64,000 nt of DNA from Sphingopyxis panaciterrae (GCF_011762125.1 NZ_JAASQN010000001.1:62001-126000); one strand, 5' to 3'. Counted from the stretch's first letter, positions 27,859 through 36,856 are shown. Numbers and translations: made by a program. Notes: generated from the letters alone by a model not told the origin.

Positions 27859-30189
27859 ATGCCTGTTTCCGCTGCCAATCTCGGCTTTCCCCGCATCGGC
27901 CCGCGCCGCGAACTCAAAAAGGCCGTCGAGGCCTATTGGGCCGGCAAGATCGGTCAGGACGAACTGCTGGCGACCGCCCGCGGCCTCCGCGCCGCGACCT
28001 GGGACCGCCAGAAGGCGGCCGGGATCGACGTGATCCCGAGCAATGATTTTTCCTTCTACGACCAGGTGCTCGATACCAGTGTCATGGTCGGGGCGATTCC
28101 CGAAATCTACCGCGTGCTCGGCGCGGCGGATTCGCTCGACGTCTATTTCGCGATGGCACGCGGCACGCGCACCGATCCGCAGGACGAAGGCTGCGCGCAC
28201 GGCCACGGCGCCGCGCGCGATGGCGGCGACGTTCCCGCGCAGGAAATGACCAAATGGTTCGACACCAACTATCATTATATGGTGCCCGAGGTGGAGCCGG
28301 GGCAGGCCTTCGCGCTCAACGCCGCAAAGCCGGTCGAGCATTTCCGCGAAGCGCGCGCGCTCGGCCATCAGACGCGGCCCGTCATCCTCGGCCCGGTGAC
28401 CTTCCTGCTGCTCGCCAAGTCGAAGGCCGAGGGTTTCGATCCCTTGTCGCTGCTGCCGGCGCTGCTTCCCGTCTATGCCGATCTGCTCGCGAAGCTGCGC
28501 GACGCGGGCGCCGACTGGGTGCAGATCGACGAGCCCGCGCTGGTGCTCGACCTCAGCGATGCGGCGCGCGCCGCTTATGCCGCGGCCTATGCCGAATTGG
28601 CGCAGGTTGATGGGCTGAAGCTGATGCTCGCGACCTATTTCGGCGCGCTCGGCGATAATCTGGCGACCGCGCTGTCGCTCCCCGTCGCAGGGCTGCACGT
28701 CGATCTCGTCCGCGCACCCGAACAGCTGGACGCGGTGATTGCGGGCGCGCGCGACGATCTGCTGCTGTCGCTTGGCGTCATCGACGGCCGCAATATCTGG
28801 AAGGCCGACCTGACCGCGCTGCTCGACCGGTACGAGGCCGTGGCCAAGGCGCGCGGCGAAATCCAGATCGCGCCGTCCTGCTCGCTGCTTCACACGCCGA
28901 TCGACCTCGCGCTCGAAACCGCGCTCGACCCCGAGGTCAAGGACTGGCTGGCGTTCGCGGCGCAAAAGCTGGAGGAGCTGTCGGTATTGCGCCTCGGTCT
29001 CGCCGACGGACGCTATGTCATCAGCGACGAGCTGGCCGCCAACGCCGATGCGATCGCCAACCGGCGCAAATCGCCGCTGACCAACAATGCCGCGGTGCGT
29101 GCCCGCCTCGGTCAGGTCGACGAGAGCTGGGGCCGGCGCGCACTTCCCTTTGCCGATCGCATCGCGCGGCAGCAGGCGCATCTGGGTCTGCCGATCCTGC
29201 CGACGACGACGATCGGCTCCTTCCCGCAGACCGCCGAGGTCCGCAAGGCGCGCGCGGCGCATGGCAAGGGGGAGCTCGACGACGCCGGCTATGAAAAATT
29301 CCTGCAGGAAGAAACCGCGCGGACGGTGCGCTGGCAGGAAGAGATCGGCATCGACGTGCTGGTCCATGGCGAGTTCGAGCGCAACGACATGGTGCAATAT
29401 TTCGGCGAGCAGCTGTCGGGCTTCGCCTTCACCAAGGCGGCGTGGGTGCAAAGCTATGGTTCGCGCTGCGTGCGGCCGCCGATCATCTATGGCGACGTCG
29501 CCCGGCCGCTGCCGATGACGGTGACCTGGTGGCAATATGCCCAGTCGCTGACCAGCAAGCCGATGAAGGGCATGCTCACCGGGCCGGTGACGATCCTCAA
29601 CTGGTCGTTCGTGCGCGACGACCAGCCGCGGTCGGACACCTGCCGCCAGATCGCGCTGGCGATCCGCGACGAGGTGCTCAATCTGGAAGCGGCGGGCGCC
29701 AAGGTCATCCAGATCGACGAAGCGGCGCTGCGCGAAGGTCTGCCGCTGCGCCGCGCCGACTGGCAGCATTATCTCGACTGGGCGGTCGAAAGCTTCCGCA
29801 TCTCGGCGTCGGGGGTCGCGCCCGAAACGCAGATTCACACCCATATGTGCTATTCGGAGTTCAACGAGATCATCACCTCGATCGGCGCGATGGACGCCGA
29901 CGTCATCTCGATCGAGACGTCGCGGTCGAAGATGGAATTGCTCGATGCCTTCGTCGACTATCGCTATCCAAACGAGATCGGGCCGGGCGTCTACGACATC
30001 CACTCGCCGCGCATCCCGCCGGTCGGCGAAATGCAGGACCTTCTCGTCAAGGCGGGCGGGCGCCTCGCGGCGCGGCAGCTTTGGGTCAATCCCGACTGCG
30101 GGCTCAAGACCCGCAAGTGGGAGGATGTGAAGCCCGCGCTGGTCAATATGGTCGAAGCGGCCAAGGGCGCGCGGATCGCGCTCGCCTGA
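27859..30189 (+). CDS. metE: Cobalamin-independent methionine synthase
   Basis: Transfers the methyl group of 5-methyltetrahydropteroyl-triglutamate directly to homocysteine with a zinc site. The 776-residue length fits the two-barrel MetE family. The N-terminal NLGFPRIGPRRELKKAVEAYWAGK and the C-terminal barrel with IGSFPQTAEVRKAR, HGEFERNDMVQYFGEQL, RCVRPPIIYGDV, the zinc ligands in HTHMCYSEFNEI and NPDCGLKTRKW are all present. ATG 27859 has AAGGAGAAG upstream; the frame is open 126 bases further up but without family similarity. It is preceded by a cobalamin riboswitch and followed by a GC-rich hairpin. Confidence 0.97.
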   Translation: MPVSAANLGFPRIGPRRELKKAVEAYWAGKIGQDELLATARGLRAATWDRQKAAGIDVIPSNDFSFYDQVLDTSVMVGAIPEIYRVLGAADSLDVYFAMARGTRTDPQDEGCAHGHGAARDGGDVPAQEMTKWFDTNYHYMVPEVEPGQAFALNAAKPVEHFREARALGHQTRPVILGPVTFLLLAKSKAEGFDPLSLLPALLPVYADLLAKLRDAGADWVQIDEPALVLDLSDAARAAYAAAYAELAQVDGLKLMLATYFGALGDNLATALSLPVAGLHVDLVRAPEQLDAVIAGARDDLLLSLGVIDGRNIWKADLTALLDRYEAVAKARGEIQIAPSCSLLHTPIDLALETALDPEVKDWLAFAAQKLEELSVLRLGLADGRYVISDELAANADAIANRRKSPLTNNAAVRARLGQVDESWGRRALPFADRIARQQAHLGLPILPTTTIGSFPQTAEVRKARAAHGKGELDDAGYEKFLQEETARTVRWQEEIGIDVLVHGEFERNDMVQYFGEQLSGFAFTKAAWVQSYGSRCVRPPIIYGDVARPLPMTVTWWQYAQSLTSKPMKGMLTGPVTILNWSFVRDDQPRSDTCRQIALAIRDEVLNLEAAGAKVIQIDEAALREGLPLRRADWQHYLDWAVESFRISASGVAPETQIHTHMCYSEFNEIITSIGAMDADVISIETSRSKMELLDAFVDYRYPNEIGPGVYDIHSPRIPPVGEMQDLLVKAGGRLAARQLWVNPDCGLKTRKWEDVKPALVNMVEAAKGARIALA

Positions 30190-30200
30190 CATGCTGAGGG

Positions 30201-30230
30201 AGGAGCGCGGCGTCCGGCCGCCGCGCTCCT
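30201..30230. terminator. GC-rich hairpin between convergent metE and Lrp gene
   Basis: AGGAGCGCGGCG pairs perfectly with CGCCGCGCTCCT around a TCCGGC loop, 11 bases after the metE stop and 13 bases before the stop of the convergent Lrp-type gene. There is no U-run, so it could be a weak bidirectional terminator or a 3'-end stabiliser. Confidence 0.55.
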
Positions 30231-30243
30231 GCCGCCGGCGCAT

Positions 30244-30732
30244 TCAGGGGATGACGATCTCGGCGCCCGCCTTGACGCGGTCGAGCGCGATCAGGCTGCG
30301 AAAGCTCGATACGGCCTCGTTGCTGGTGAACAGGCGCCGCGTGATCGCTTCATATTCGATCATGTCGATGGTGACGATCACCAGCACGAAGCTGATCCCG
30401 CCGGTGACATAATAGCATTGCTGAACCTCGGGCGCGGCGACGAACAGCGCTTTCGCCGCATCGACCGTCGCCGGCCGCTCGTCGACCAGATGCACCTCGA
30501 CGATCGAGGTGATCGTCATGCCGAGCGCGCGCGTGTCGACGATCGCGACGTTGCGCCGGATGACGCCTGCATCCTCCATCGCGGCGATGCGGCGCTGGAC
30601 CGCGGCGGCCGACAGGTTGACCGCCTCGGCGATCGCGCGCTGCGGCATCTTGTTGTCGCGCTGGATGATGCGCAGGATTGCCCGGTCGAAAGGGTCGAGC
30701 GTGGTTCGCCGGGAGGAAGTCGCGCGCGTCAT
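30244..30732 (-). CDS. Lrp/AsnC family transcriptional regulator
   Basis: A 162-residue feast/famine regulator. The N-terminal winged helix (LDPFDRAILRIIQRDNKMPQRAIAEAVNLSAAAVQRRIAAMEDAGVIRRNVAIVD) is followed by the RAM ligand-binding domain (TITSIVEVHLVDERPATVDAAKALFVAAPEVQQCYYVTGGISFVLVIV). The effector is probably an amino acid, not identifiable here. It is divergent from a DMT-family exporter gene with ~95 bp between, so it most likely controls that transporter, as Lrp-type regulators commonly do for amino-acid exporters. Confidence 0.92.
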   Translation of the reverse strand: MTRATSSRRTTLDPFDRAILRIIQRDNKMPQRAIAEAVNLSAAAVQRRIAAMEDAGVIRRNVAIVDTRALGMTITSIVEVHLVDERPATVDAAKALFVAAPEVQQCYYVTGGISFVLVIVTIDMIEYEAITRRLFTSNEAVSSFRSLIALDRVKAGAEIVIP

Positions 30733-30826
30733 GGGTGAGTAATTGTTGCATTTGCCCCGGCAATCAAGCGCCCTTTCCTCGCACCGCCGATGATATGCCC
30801 CGTCGCCTCAGCTCAGAGGACGGACC

Positions 30827-31801
30827 ATGGGTGCTTCGATCGCTGCCGCGGGCGGCAATAAAAGGACAGGGCTCGGCATCCTGTGCGGCATCGGCGCGGG
30901 GGCGTTGTGGGGGCTGGTGTTTCTCGCGCCCGAACTCGTCCGCGAATTCAGCCCGCTCGAGCTGACGATCGGCCGCTATGCCTTTTATGGCCTGATCTCC
31001 GCCGCGATGATCGCGCCGCGCTGGCGTGCTCTGGTCCCGCAGGTGTCGCGGCGCGAATGGATCGGCCTCTGCGCGATCGCCTTCGCGGGCAACATTCTCT
31101 ATTATCTTCTCCTCGCCAGCGCCGTGCAGTGGGGCGGGATCGCCATGACGTCGCTGGTGATCGGCTTCCTGCCGGTCGCGGTGACGATCATCGGCAGCCG
31201 CGACGATGGCGCGGTGCCGCTGCGCCGCCTGGCTCCCTCGCTTGCGCTCTGCGCGGCCGGGGCGCTGTGCATCGGCTGGCAGGCACTCGCCGCACCGCCG
31301 GGCGGCAATGCGGGGCGGCAGTTGATCGGACTGCTCTGCGCGATCGGCGCGCTCATTTCGTGGACGGTTTACGCCGTCGGTAACAGCCGCTGGCTCGAAC
31401 GCTTGCACGGCATATCGTCGCACGAATGGAATTTGCTCACCGGACTGGTCACCGGCGCGCAGTCGCTCCTGCTGCTTCCCGTCGCGCTGATGATCGGGAG
31501 CGCCGGGCGCCCGGCCGCCGCCTGGGCTGAGCTGGCGGGCGTTTCGATCGGGGTCGCCCTGTTCGCCTCGATCGCCGGCAACCTGCTGTGGAACCGGATG
31601 AGCCGGCTGCTGCCGCTCACCCTTGTCGGCCAGATGATCCTGTTCGAGACGATGTTCGCGCTGATCTATGGGTTTCTCTGGGAACAGCGGCTGCCCACGG
31701 CGATGGAAATCGCCGCCTTCGCGCTGGTCGTCGCCAGCGTGCTGTGCTGCATCGCCGCGCATCGCGGCGGCGCTGGCCGATGCGAGCCGCAAGCCCTATA
31801 G
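30827..31801 (+). CDS. DMT superfamily (EamA) transporter
   Basis: A 324-residue inner-membrane protein with ten predicted helices in two EamA repeats: first repeat begins [23 protein letters not shown], second begins [25 protein letters not shown]. Such carriers typically export amino acids or metabolites. Located divergent from an Lrp/AsnC gene and directly upstream of an FAH-family hydrolase (35 bp). The actual substrate cannot be read from the sequence. Confidence 0.88.
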   Translation: MGASIAAAGGNKRTGLGILCGIGAGALWGLVFLAPELVREFSPLELTIGRYAFYGLISAAMIAPRWRALVPQVSRREWIGLCAIAFAGNILYYLLLASAVQWGGIAMTSLVIGFLPVAVTIIGSRDDGAVPLRRLAPSLALCAAGALCIGWQALAAPPGGNAGRQLIGLLCAIGALISWTVYAVGNSRWLERLHGISSHEWNLLTGLVTGAQSLLLLPVALMIGSAGRPAAAWAELAGVSIGVALFASIAGNLLWNRMSRLLPLTLVGQMILFETMFALIYGFLWEQRLPTAMEIAAFALVVASVLCCIAAHRGGAGRCEPQAL

Positions 31802-31835
31802 CGTCGCGATCGCGCCTGTCATATTCGAGGATCCT

Positions 31836-32516
31836 GTGCCAAATCTGTCCGTTGCCGCTCCCACCGTCCCGATCGAAGGCCGCGAACAGCCTTTTCCCGT
31901 TCGCCGCATTTTCTGCGTCGGGCGCAACTATGCCGAGCATGCGCGCGAAATGGGCGGCGCGCCCGATCGCGAGCCGCCCTTTTTCTTCGCCAAGCCCGCC
32001 GATGCGGTCGTCGCCGCCACGGCGGAGATCGCGATACCGCCGCGCACCGCGAACCTGCACCATGAAATCGAGCTGGTCGTCGCGCTGGGCAGCGGCGGCC
32101 GCAATATTCCGCGGGACGCGGCGATCGAGACAGTGTTCGGCTATGCCGTCGGCAACGACCTGACGCGCCGCGACCTGCAGGCGGAAGCGAAGGCGGCCGG
32201 GCGGCCGTGGGATATGGCGAAGGGCTTCGACTATAGCGCTATCATCTCGCCGATCCGCCCTGCTGCCGAGGTCGGTCACCCCGCGAACGCGCGCATCTGG
32301 CTGTCGGTCAATGGCGAGCTGCGGCAGGAGGGCGACATCGCCGACATGATCTGGCCGGTCGCCGATATCATCGCCGAGCTGTCGACCTATGTCGAACTCA
32401 AGGCTGGCGACCTCATCTACACCGGCACCCCCGCCGGGGTCGGCCGGATCGTGGCAGGCGACCTCGTCGAGGGCGGCGTCGACGGCATCGGGACGATCGC
32501 CAACCGCTTCGTCTGA
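31836..32516 (+). CDS. Fumarylacetoacetate hydrolase family protein (fumarylpyruvate hydrolase-like)
   Basis: A 226-residue FAH-fold enzyme of the short (FAHD1/NagK-like) group. It has the start motif [31 protein letters not shown], the metal ligands in [12 protein letters not shown] and [15 protein letters not shown], and the closing [21 protein letters not shown]. Members hydrolyse fumarylpyruvate, acylpyruvates or decarboxylate oxaloacetate. GTG 31836 with CGAGG five bases upstream was chosen; the frame is open further but overlaps the transporter gene. Convergent with an AsnC-type regulator. It may supply acylpyruvate hydrolysis to the tryptophan operon next door, but this is only positional. 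Confidence 0.87.
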   Translation: MPNLSVAAPTVPIEGREQPFPVRRIFCVGRNYAEHAREMGGAPDREPPFFFAKPADAVVAATAEIAIPPRTANLHHEIELVVALGSGGRNIPRDAAIETVFGYAVGNDLTRRDLQAEAKAAGRPWDMAKGFDYSAIISPIRPAAEVGHPANARIWLSVNGELRQEGDIADMIWPVADIIAELSTYVELKAGDLIYTGTPAGVGRIVAGDLVEGGVDGIGTIANRFV

Positions 32517-32527
32517 CGGGGGGCGTC

Positions 32528-33001
32528 CTAGCGCCGCTCGCGCTCGGTCGTCTGCGCCCATTCGGCCAGGCGGCCCTGCTGCTTGATCGTTTTCAGGCAC
32601 ACCACCGTCGACAGCCGGTGCACGCCGGGCAGTTTCGACAGGTCGTGCCGCAACAGTTCGTCGAGATGGTCGACCGAGCGCGCGAAAATCTTCAGCATAT
32701 AGTCGCTGTCCCCCGCGGTCGTATGGCATTCGACCACGGCGGGATGCGCGATGACCGCGGCTTCGAATTCGGAATGGGCGTCGAGGCTGATACGCACTTC
32801 GACGAAGCTCTGCACGTTGAGCCCGAGGGCGGCGGGATCGAGGCTCGCAGCATAGCCGCGAATAATGCCTTGCGCCTCGAGGCTCCTGACCCGCGACCAG
32901 CAAGGCGATTTGGACAGGCCGACATTCTCGCCCAGATCGGCAAAGGATTGGCGCCCATCCTGTTCGAGCGCGGCGACGATCTTCCAGTCCAGCCTGTCCA
33001 T
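32528..33001 (-). CDS. Lrp/AsnC family regulator, divergent from the tryptophan operon
   Basis: A 157-residue feast/famine regulator: winged helix MDRLDWKIVAALEQDGRQSFADLGENVGLSKSPCWSRVRSLEAQGIIRGY and RAM domain VQSFVEVRISLDAHSEFEAAVIAHPAVVECHTTAGDSDYMLKIFARSVDHLDELL. It lies immediately upstream of and divergent from the eight-gene aromatic amino acid operon (198 bp apart). By analogy with Lrp-type regulators of kynurenine and phenylalanine catabolism (for example KynR), it probably senses tryptophan, kynurenine or a derivative and activates the operon. Confidence 0.92.
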   Translation of the reverse strand: MDRLDWKIVAALEQDGRQSFADLGENVGLSKSPCWSRVRSLEAQGIIRGYAASLDPAALGLNVQSFVEVRISLDAHSEFEAAVIAHPAVVECHTTAGDSDYMLKIFARSVDHLDELLRHDLSKLPGVHRLSTVVCLKTIKQQGRLAEWAQTTERERR

Positions 33002-33055
33002 ATGCCTGCTCCGTGGTTTGAACGGCGTTTCGCCGGTTTCGCATCACCATATAGC

Positions 33056-33150
33056 TTTTTTGCGGCAGTTGCGAAGAACATCGTTCGTCATAATCGAAAA
33101 TATGCAGAACGATATTGCGGGCGGAGCGAATTTTTGCGGTAAATTGCGGA
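33056..33150. promoter_or_regulatory. Repeats in the AsnC / tryptophan-operon divergent region
   Basis: Two direct repeats, TTTTTGCGGCAGTTGCGAA (33057-33075) and TTTTTGCGGTAAATTGCGGA (33131-33150), lie 74 bp apart, close to seven DNA turns. Between them is an inverted repeat ATCGTTC (33080-33086) and GAACGAT (33107-33113). Lrp-type octamers often bind phased repeats like these. No tested promoter is known here. Confidence 0.45.
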
Positions 33151-33199
33151 CAATGTTCGCGCGCATCGCACCTATCCTTATCCAAAGGCTTGGGAGTGC

Positions 33200-34090
33200 A
33201 TGGTGGCTGCGACGCATATTTTCGATACCCCGCCCGAGGGGGCGGCATCGGACTGGACGATGCCGCAGCATTGGCCGGCCTTCACGCCCGATCAGCATGC
33301 GACATGGCGGACCTTGTTCGACCAGCAGTCGGCGGCGCTGCGCGGCTATGCCTGCGCGGATTTCCTGCGCGGGCTCGATATCTTGCGCGCGGTGCCGCCT
33401 GGTGTTCCCGACTTTTCCGAACTCAACCGCCACCTCGTTCGCGCGACGGGGTGGGAGATCGTCGCGGTGCCCGGCTGGATCCCGAACCAGCCCTTTTTCG
33501 ACCATCTGGCGAACAAGCGCTTCCCCGCCGCCAACTTTCTCCGACCGCCCGAACAGATCGGCTACAGCGAGGAACCGGACATGTTCCACGACATCTTCGG
33601 TCACGTCCCGATGCTGACCAACCCCGCCTTCTCGGAATTTCTGGTCGCCTATGGACAGGCGGGGCTGCGCGCCGAAAAGCTGGGTGCGTCCGATTATCTC
33701 GGCCGCTTGTGGCTCTATACGACTGAATTCGGGCTGGTGGTCGAGCAAGGCGAACTGCGCGCCTTCGGCGGCGGGCTGCTGTCGAGCTATGCCGAGACCG
33801 TCGCCGCGCTGACCTCGCCCGCGCCGCGCCGCATCTGGCTCGATATCGAACGGGTGATGCGCACCCGTTATCATTTCGACGAATTCCAGCGCATCTATTT
33901 CGTGGTCGAGGGGTTCGACGCGCTGCTGCGCGCGACCGAGGAAACCGACTTCGCGCGCATCTATGCCCGGATCGCCGGCGATGCGGCGCTGGAGCCCGAA
34001 GATGCTTTCCCCGGCGATGCGGCCTATGAAGGGCCTCTGCAACCGGTCCGGCCGGGACCGGCCTTCATGACCCCGGAGGCGCGAGGATGA
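33200..34090 (+). CDS. phhA: Pterin-dependent aromatic amino acid hydroxylase (annotated PhhA; possibly tryptophan 5-hydroxylase)
   Basis: Iron- and tetrahydropterin-dependent ring hydroxylase. The 296-residue protein is the usual single-domain bacterial form. Iron ligands are visible: His130 and His135 in EPDMFHDIFGHVP and Glu176 in YTTEFGL; also GWEIVAVPGWIPNQPFFDHLANKRFPAANFLRPPEQIGYSEEPD. By family the default call is phenylalanine 4-monooxygenase. However residue 172, just before YTTEFGL, is Leu where human and Xanthomonas phenylalanine hydroxylases have Trp (W326/W179) and tryptophan hydroxylases have Phe. It is the first gene of a tryptophan-degrading operon, and its stop overlaps kynA (ATGA). 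Both facts suggest tryptophan as substrate. No pterin recycling gene is adjacent. Confidence 0.92.
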   Translation: MVAATHIFDTPPEGAASDWTMPQHWPAFTPDQHATWRTLFDQQSAALRGYACADFLRGLDILRAVPPGVPDFSELNRHLVRATGWEIVAVPGWIPNQPFFDHLANKRFPAANFLRPPEQIGYSEEPDMFHDIFGHVPMLTNPAFSEFLVAYGQAGLRAEKLGASDYLGRLWLYTTEFGLVVEQGELRAFGGGLLSSYAETVAALTSPAPRRIWLDIERVMRTRYHFDEFQRIYFVVEGFDALLRATEETDFARIYARIAGDAALEPEDAFPGDAAYEGPLQPVRPGPAFMTPEARG

Positions 34091-34992
34091 TCAGGCAGAG
34101 CAAGGAAGACGGGACGACCATCTTCGAAACCGAGATCGACGGCGAAACGATCCAGTGGGACAATGGGCTGACCTATGCCCGCCATCTCCAGACCGAGCAG
34201 CTCTTGTCGGCGCAGGTGCCGGTGTCGGACAAGCCCGACGAGATGCTGTTCATCATCATGCACCAGACGATGGAACTGTGGATCAAGCTGGTGCTGCACG
34301 AGGCGCGGCTGGTCGTTGATGCGATCAAGGCCGACCGGATTGCAATCGCGGGCAAGGGGCTCGACCGGATCGCGACGATCCAGCGTCATATGATCCACAG
34401 CTGGGAGGTGCTCGCGACGCTGACCCCGCATGATTTCCTGACCTTTCGCGGTTTCCTGCGCCGCGCCTCGGGCTTCCAGTCGCAGCAATATCGCGAACTC
34501 GAATATCTGCTCGGCAACAAGCGCGAGGATATGATGATCGTCCACAAGGACGATGCGGCGGGAACGGCGCGGCTGCGCGCGGCGTTCGAGGCGCCGTCGC
34601 TCTACGACGAATTGCTGAAACTGCTCGCGCGGCGCGGGTTCGATATCCCCGCCGATCATCTGGAGCGCGACTGGACCAGACCCTATCAAGCCTCCGAGGC
34701 GGTCGAGCAGGCGTGGCTTGCGATCTATACCGACCCCGACCGGCACTGGGATCTCTATACGCTCGCCGAGAAGATCACCGCGCTCGAATATTATTTCCAG
34801 GAATGGCGCTTCAAGCACATGAAGACCGTCGCGCGGGTGATCGGGCACAAGCCCGGAACCGGCGGTTCGTCGGGGGTCAATTATCTGGTCAAGGCGCTGG
34901 ACCTCAGCTTCTTTCCCGAACTCTGGTCGATGCGGACGCTCATGGCTGCGCCCCGTGAAGGCGGCGATTATTCGGAAGGTTCTGCCGCATGA
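34087..34992 (+). CDS. kynA: Tryptophan 2,3-dioxygenase
   Basis: Heme enzyme opening the indole ring to N-formylkynurenine. The 301-residue protein has MLFIIMHQTMELWIKLVLHEA (substrate-binding region), LTPHDFLTFRGFLRRASGFQSQQYRELEYLLGNK (Arg that holds the carboxylate), and FKHMKTVARVIGHKPGTGGSSGVNYL containing the proximal heme His. Length and order match bacterial TDO. Its start overlaps the hydroxylase stop and its end overlaps kynB, both as ATGA. If the upstream enzyme makes 5-hydroxytryptophan, this enzyme would have to accept that substrate. Confidence 0.96.
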   Translation: MIRQSKEDGTTIFETEIDGETIQWDNGLTYARHLQTEQLLSAQVPVSDKPDEMLFIIMHQTMELWIKLVLHEARLVVDAIKADRIAIAGKGLDRIATIQRHMIHSWEVLATLTPHDFLTFRGFLRRASGFQSQQYRELEYLLGNKREDMMIVHKDDAAGTARLRAAFEAPSLYDELLKLLARRGFDIPADHLERDWTRPYQASEAVEQAWLAIYTDPDRHWDLYTLAEKITALEYYFQEWRFKHMKTVARVIGHKPGTGGSSGVNYLVKALDLSFFPELWSMRTLMAAPREGGDYSEGSAA

Positions 34993-35618
34993 GCCGGATC
35001 TGGGACATATCGCAGCCGCTCCACGCCGCGGTGCCGGTGTGGCCGGGCGAGCCCGCCTTCGCTTTGCACAGCCATGCGGTGATCGGCAACGGCTGTCCGG
35101 TCAATGTCGGCGGTATGTTCACGCCGCTGCACGCCGGGACGCACGGTGACGCGCCGCTGCATTATGCCAATGACGGCGCGGCGTCGGCCGACTGCGATCT
35201 CGATCCCTATGTCGGCCCATGCGTGCTGCTCGACGTGCGGCATGCGCGCGGGCGGGTCGAGATTGGCGATGTCGACTGGAGCGCAATTGCGGGTGCGCAG
35301 CGGGTACTGCTGCGGACCTATGCGCAGTTCCCGCACGAGCAATGGGATTCGGATTTCACCGCGATCGCCAGCGACGTGATCGCGCGGCTCGGCGCGATGG
35401 GGGTGCGGCTGATCGGCACCGACGCCGCCTCGCTCGACCCCGAACAATCGAAGACGCTCGACGCGCATCAGGCGGTGAAGGCCGCCGACATGCGGATATT
35501 GGAAGGGCTGGTGCTCGATGACGTGCCGCCCGGCCGGTACGAACTCGTCGCGCTGCCGCTCCGCATCGTCGGCGCCGACGCCAGCCCGGTGCGCGCTATC
35601 TTGAGGGAAATTGCATGA
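34989..35618 (+). CDS. kynB: Kynurenine formamidase
   Basis: Removes the formyl group from N-formylkynurenine. A 209-residue metal-dependent cyclase-type hydrolase: IWDISQPLHAAVPVWPGEPAF, the metal-binding HAGTHGDAPLHY motif, YVGPCVLLDVRH, and a C-terminal GTDAASLDPEQSKTLDAHQAV with conserved Asp and His. This is the bacterial KynB family, different from the animal alpha/beta-hydrolase formamidase. Start and stop overlap kynA and kynU by four bases, so translation is coupled. Confidence 0.95.
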   Translation: MSRIWDISQPLHAAVPVWPGEPAFALHSHAVIGNGCPVNVGGMFTPLHAGTHGDAPLHYANDGAASADCDLDPYVGPCVLLDVRHARGRVEIGDVDWSAIAGAQRVLLRTYAQFPHEQWDSDFTAIASDVIARLGAMGVRLIGTDAASLDPEQSKTLDAHQAVKAADMRILEGLVLDDVPPGRYELVALPLRIVGADASPVRAILREIA

Positions 35619-36856
35619 CCGACACACTCCTCGCCACCGACGTGTCGGCGCTCGACGCCGCTGATCCGCTGGCCCCGTTTCGCGAGCGCTTTCATTTGCG
35701 CGACGGGCTGATCTATCTCGACGGCAATTCGCTTGGTGCGCTGCCCAAGGCGACGGGCGAGCGGCTGGCCGAGGTCGTCGGGCACGAGTGGGGCGAGGGG
35801 CTGATCACCTCGTGGCTGGGGGCCGAATGGTCGACGGCGCCGCGGCGGATCGGCGACAAGATCGGGCGGCTGATCGGCGCGAACCCCGGGGAGATTGTCG
35901 CGAGTGATTCGACGTCGGTCAATATCTTCAAGGCGCTCACGGCGGCGCTGTCGCTCCGGCGCGAGCGGAGCGTCATCCTGTCCGAAGCGACCAATTTCCC
36001 GACCGACGTCTATATGATGCAGGGGATCGAGGCGTTTTCGGGCGGGCGCGTCAAGGCGGTCACCGTGGCCCCCGACGATGTCGTCGAGGCGCTGAACGAG
36101 GATGTCGCGGTGCTGCTGCTGACGCAGGTCCACTACAAGTCGGGCCGCGTCCGCGACATGGCGGCGATTACCAAAGCCGCGCACGACGTCGGCGCGCTTG
36201 TCGTCTGGGATCTGAGCCATAGCGCCGGGGCGATCCCGGTCGACTTGGGTGGCGCGGGGGCCGATTTTGCGATCGGCTGCGGATACAAGTTCCTCAACGG
36301 CGGCCCTGGTGCGCCCGCCTATCTGTTCGCCGCCGCCCGCCATCATGCCGCGACGCCGGTGTTGTCGGGCTGGTTCGGCCATGCGCGGCCCTTCGCCTTC
36401 GAGGAGGATTATGACCCCGCCGCCGGGATCGAGCGTTTCCAGTGCGGGACGCCGCCGGTGCTTGGTCTCTCGGCGCTGGAGGTCGGCATCGACCTGATGC
36501 TCGAGGCCGATATGGCCGAAATCCGCCGCAAGTCGCTCGCGCTCGGCGATCTGTTCATCGAGCAGATGCAGCCGCTTTGCGAGACCTATGGCTTCGAGCT
36601 GGTGAGCACGCATGACCATGCGGAGCGCGGCGGCCAGATCGCCTATGCACACCCGCAGGGCTATCAGATCGTGCAGGCGCTCAAGGAATTTGACGTGATC
36701 GCCGACTTCCGCGCACCCGATATCCTGCGCTTCGGGCTGACGCCGCTGTACCTGCGCTACGGCGACATCGTTGAAACCACCCGGCGGCTCGAAACGCTCT
36801 GCGCGGTACGCGCGTGGGACAAGCCGCAATATCATCAGCGGGCGGCAGTGACATGA
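35615..36856 (+). CDS. kynU: Kynureninase
   Basis: PLP enzyme splitting kynurenine to anthranilate and alanine. The 413-residue protein begins LAPFRERFHLRDGLIYLDGNSLGALPKA, has SDSTSVNIFKALTAAL, FPTDVYMMQG, LLTQVHYKSGRVRDMAAI, the VVWDLSHSAGAIPVDL strand and the PLP lysine in AIGCGYKFLNGGPGAPAYLF. In the operon model its product would be 5-hydroxyanthranilate if the starting amino acid was hydroxylated. No kynurenine 3-monooxygenase or anthranilate 1,2-dioxygenase gene was found here, so the normal bacterial continuation of the pathway is missing. Confidence 0.96.
   Translation: MTDTLLATDVSALDAADPLAPFRERFHLRDGLIYLDGNSLGALPKATGERLAEVVGHEWGEGLITSWLGAEWSTAPRRIGDKIGRLIGANPGEIVASDSTSVNIFKALTAALSLRRERSVILSEATNFPTDVYMMQGIEAFSGGRVKAVTVAPDDVVEALNEDVAVLLLTQVHYKSGRVRDMAAITKAAHDVGALVVWDLSHSAGAIPVDLGGAGADFAIGCGYKFLNGGPGAPAYLFAAARHHAATPVLSGWFGHARPFAFEEDYDPAAGIERFQCGTPPVLGLSALEVGIDLMLEADMAEIRRKSLALGDLFIEQMQPLCETYGFELVSTHDHAERGGQIAYAHPQGYQIVQALKEFDVIADFRAPDILRFGLTPLYLRYGDIVETTRRLETLCAVRAWDKPQYHQRAAVT

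Noticed and set aside
30201..30230. Strong intrinsic terminator after metE
   Set aside because: The stem is perfect but no U-run follows, so it was kept only as a possible bidirectional terminator or stabilising hairpin.
27715..30243. 842-codon open frame on the minus strand
   Set aside because: It lies fully antisense to metE, has biased Arg/His/Ala-rich composition and no family motif; an effect of high third-position GC in metE.
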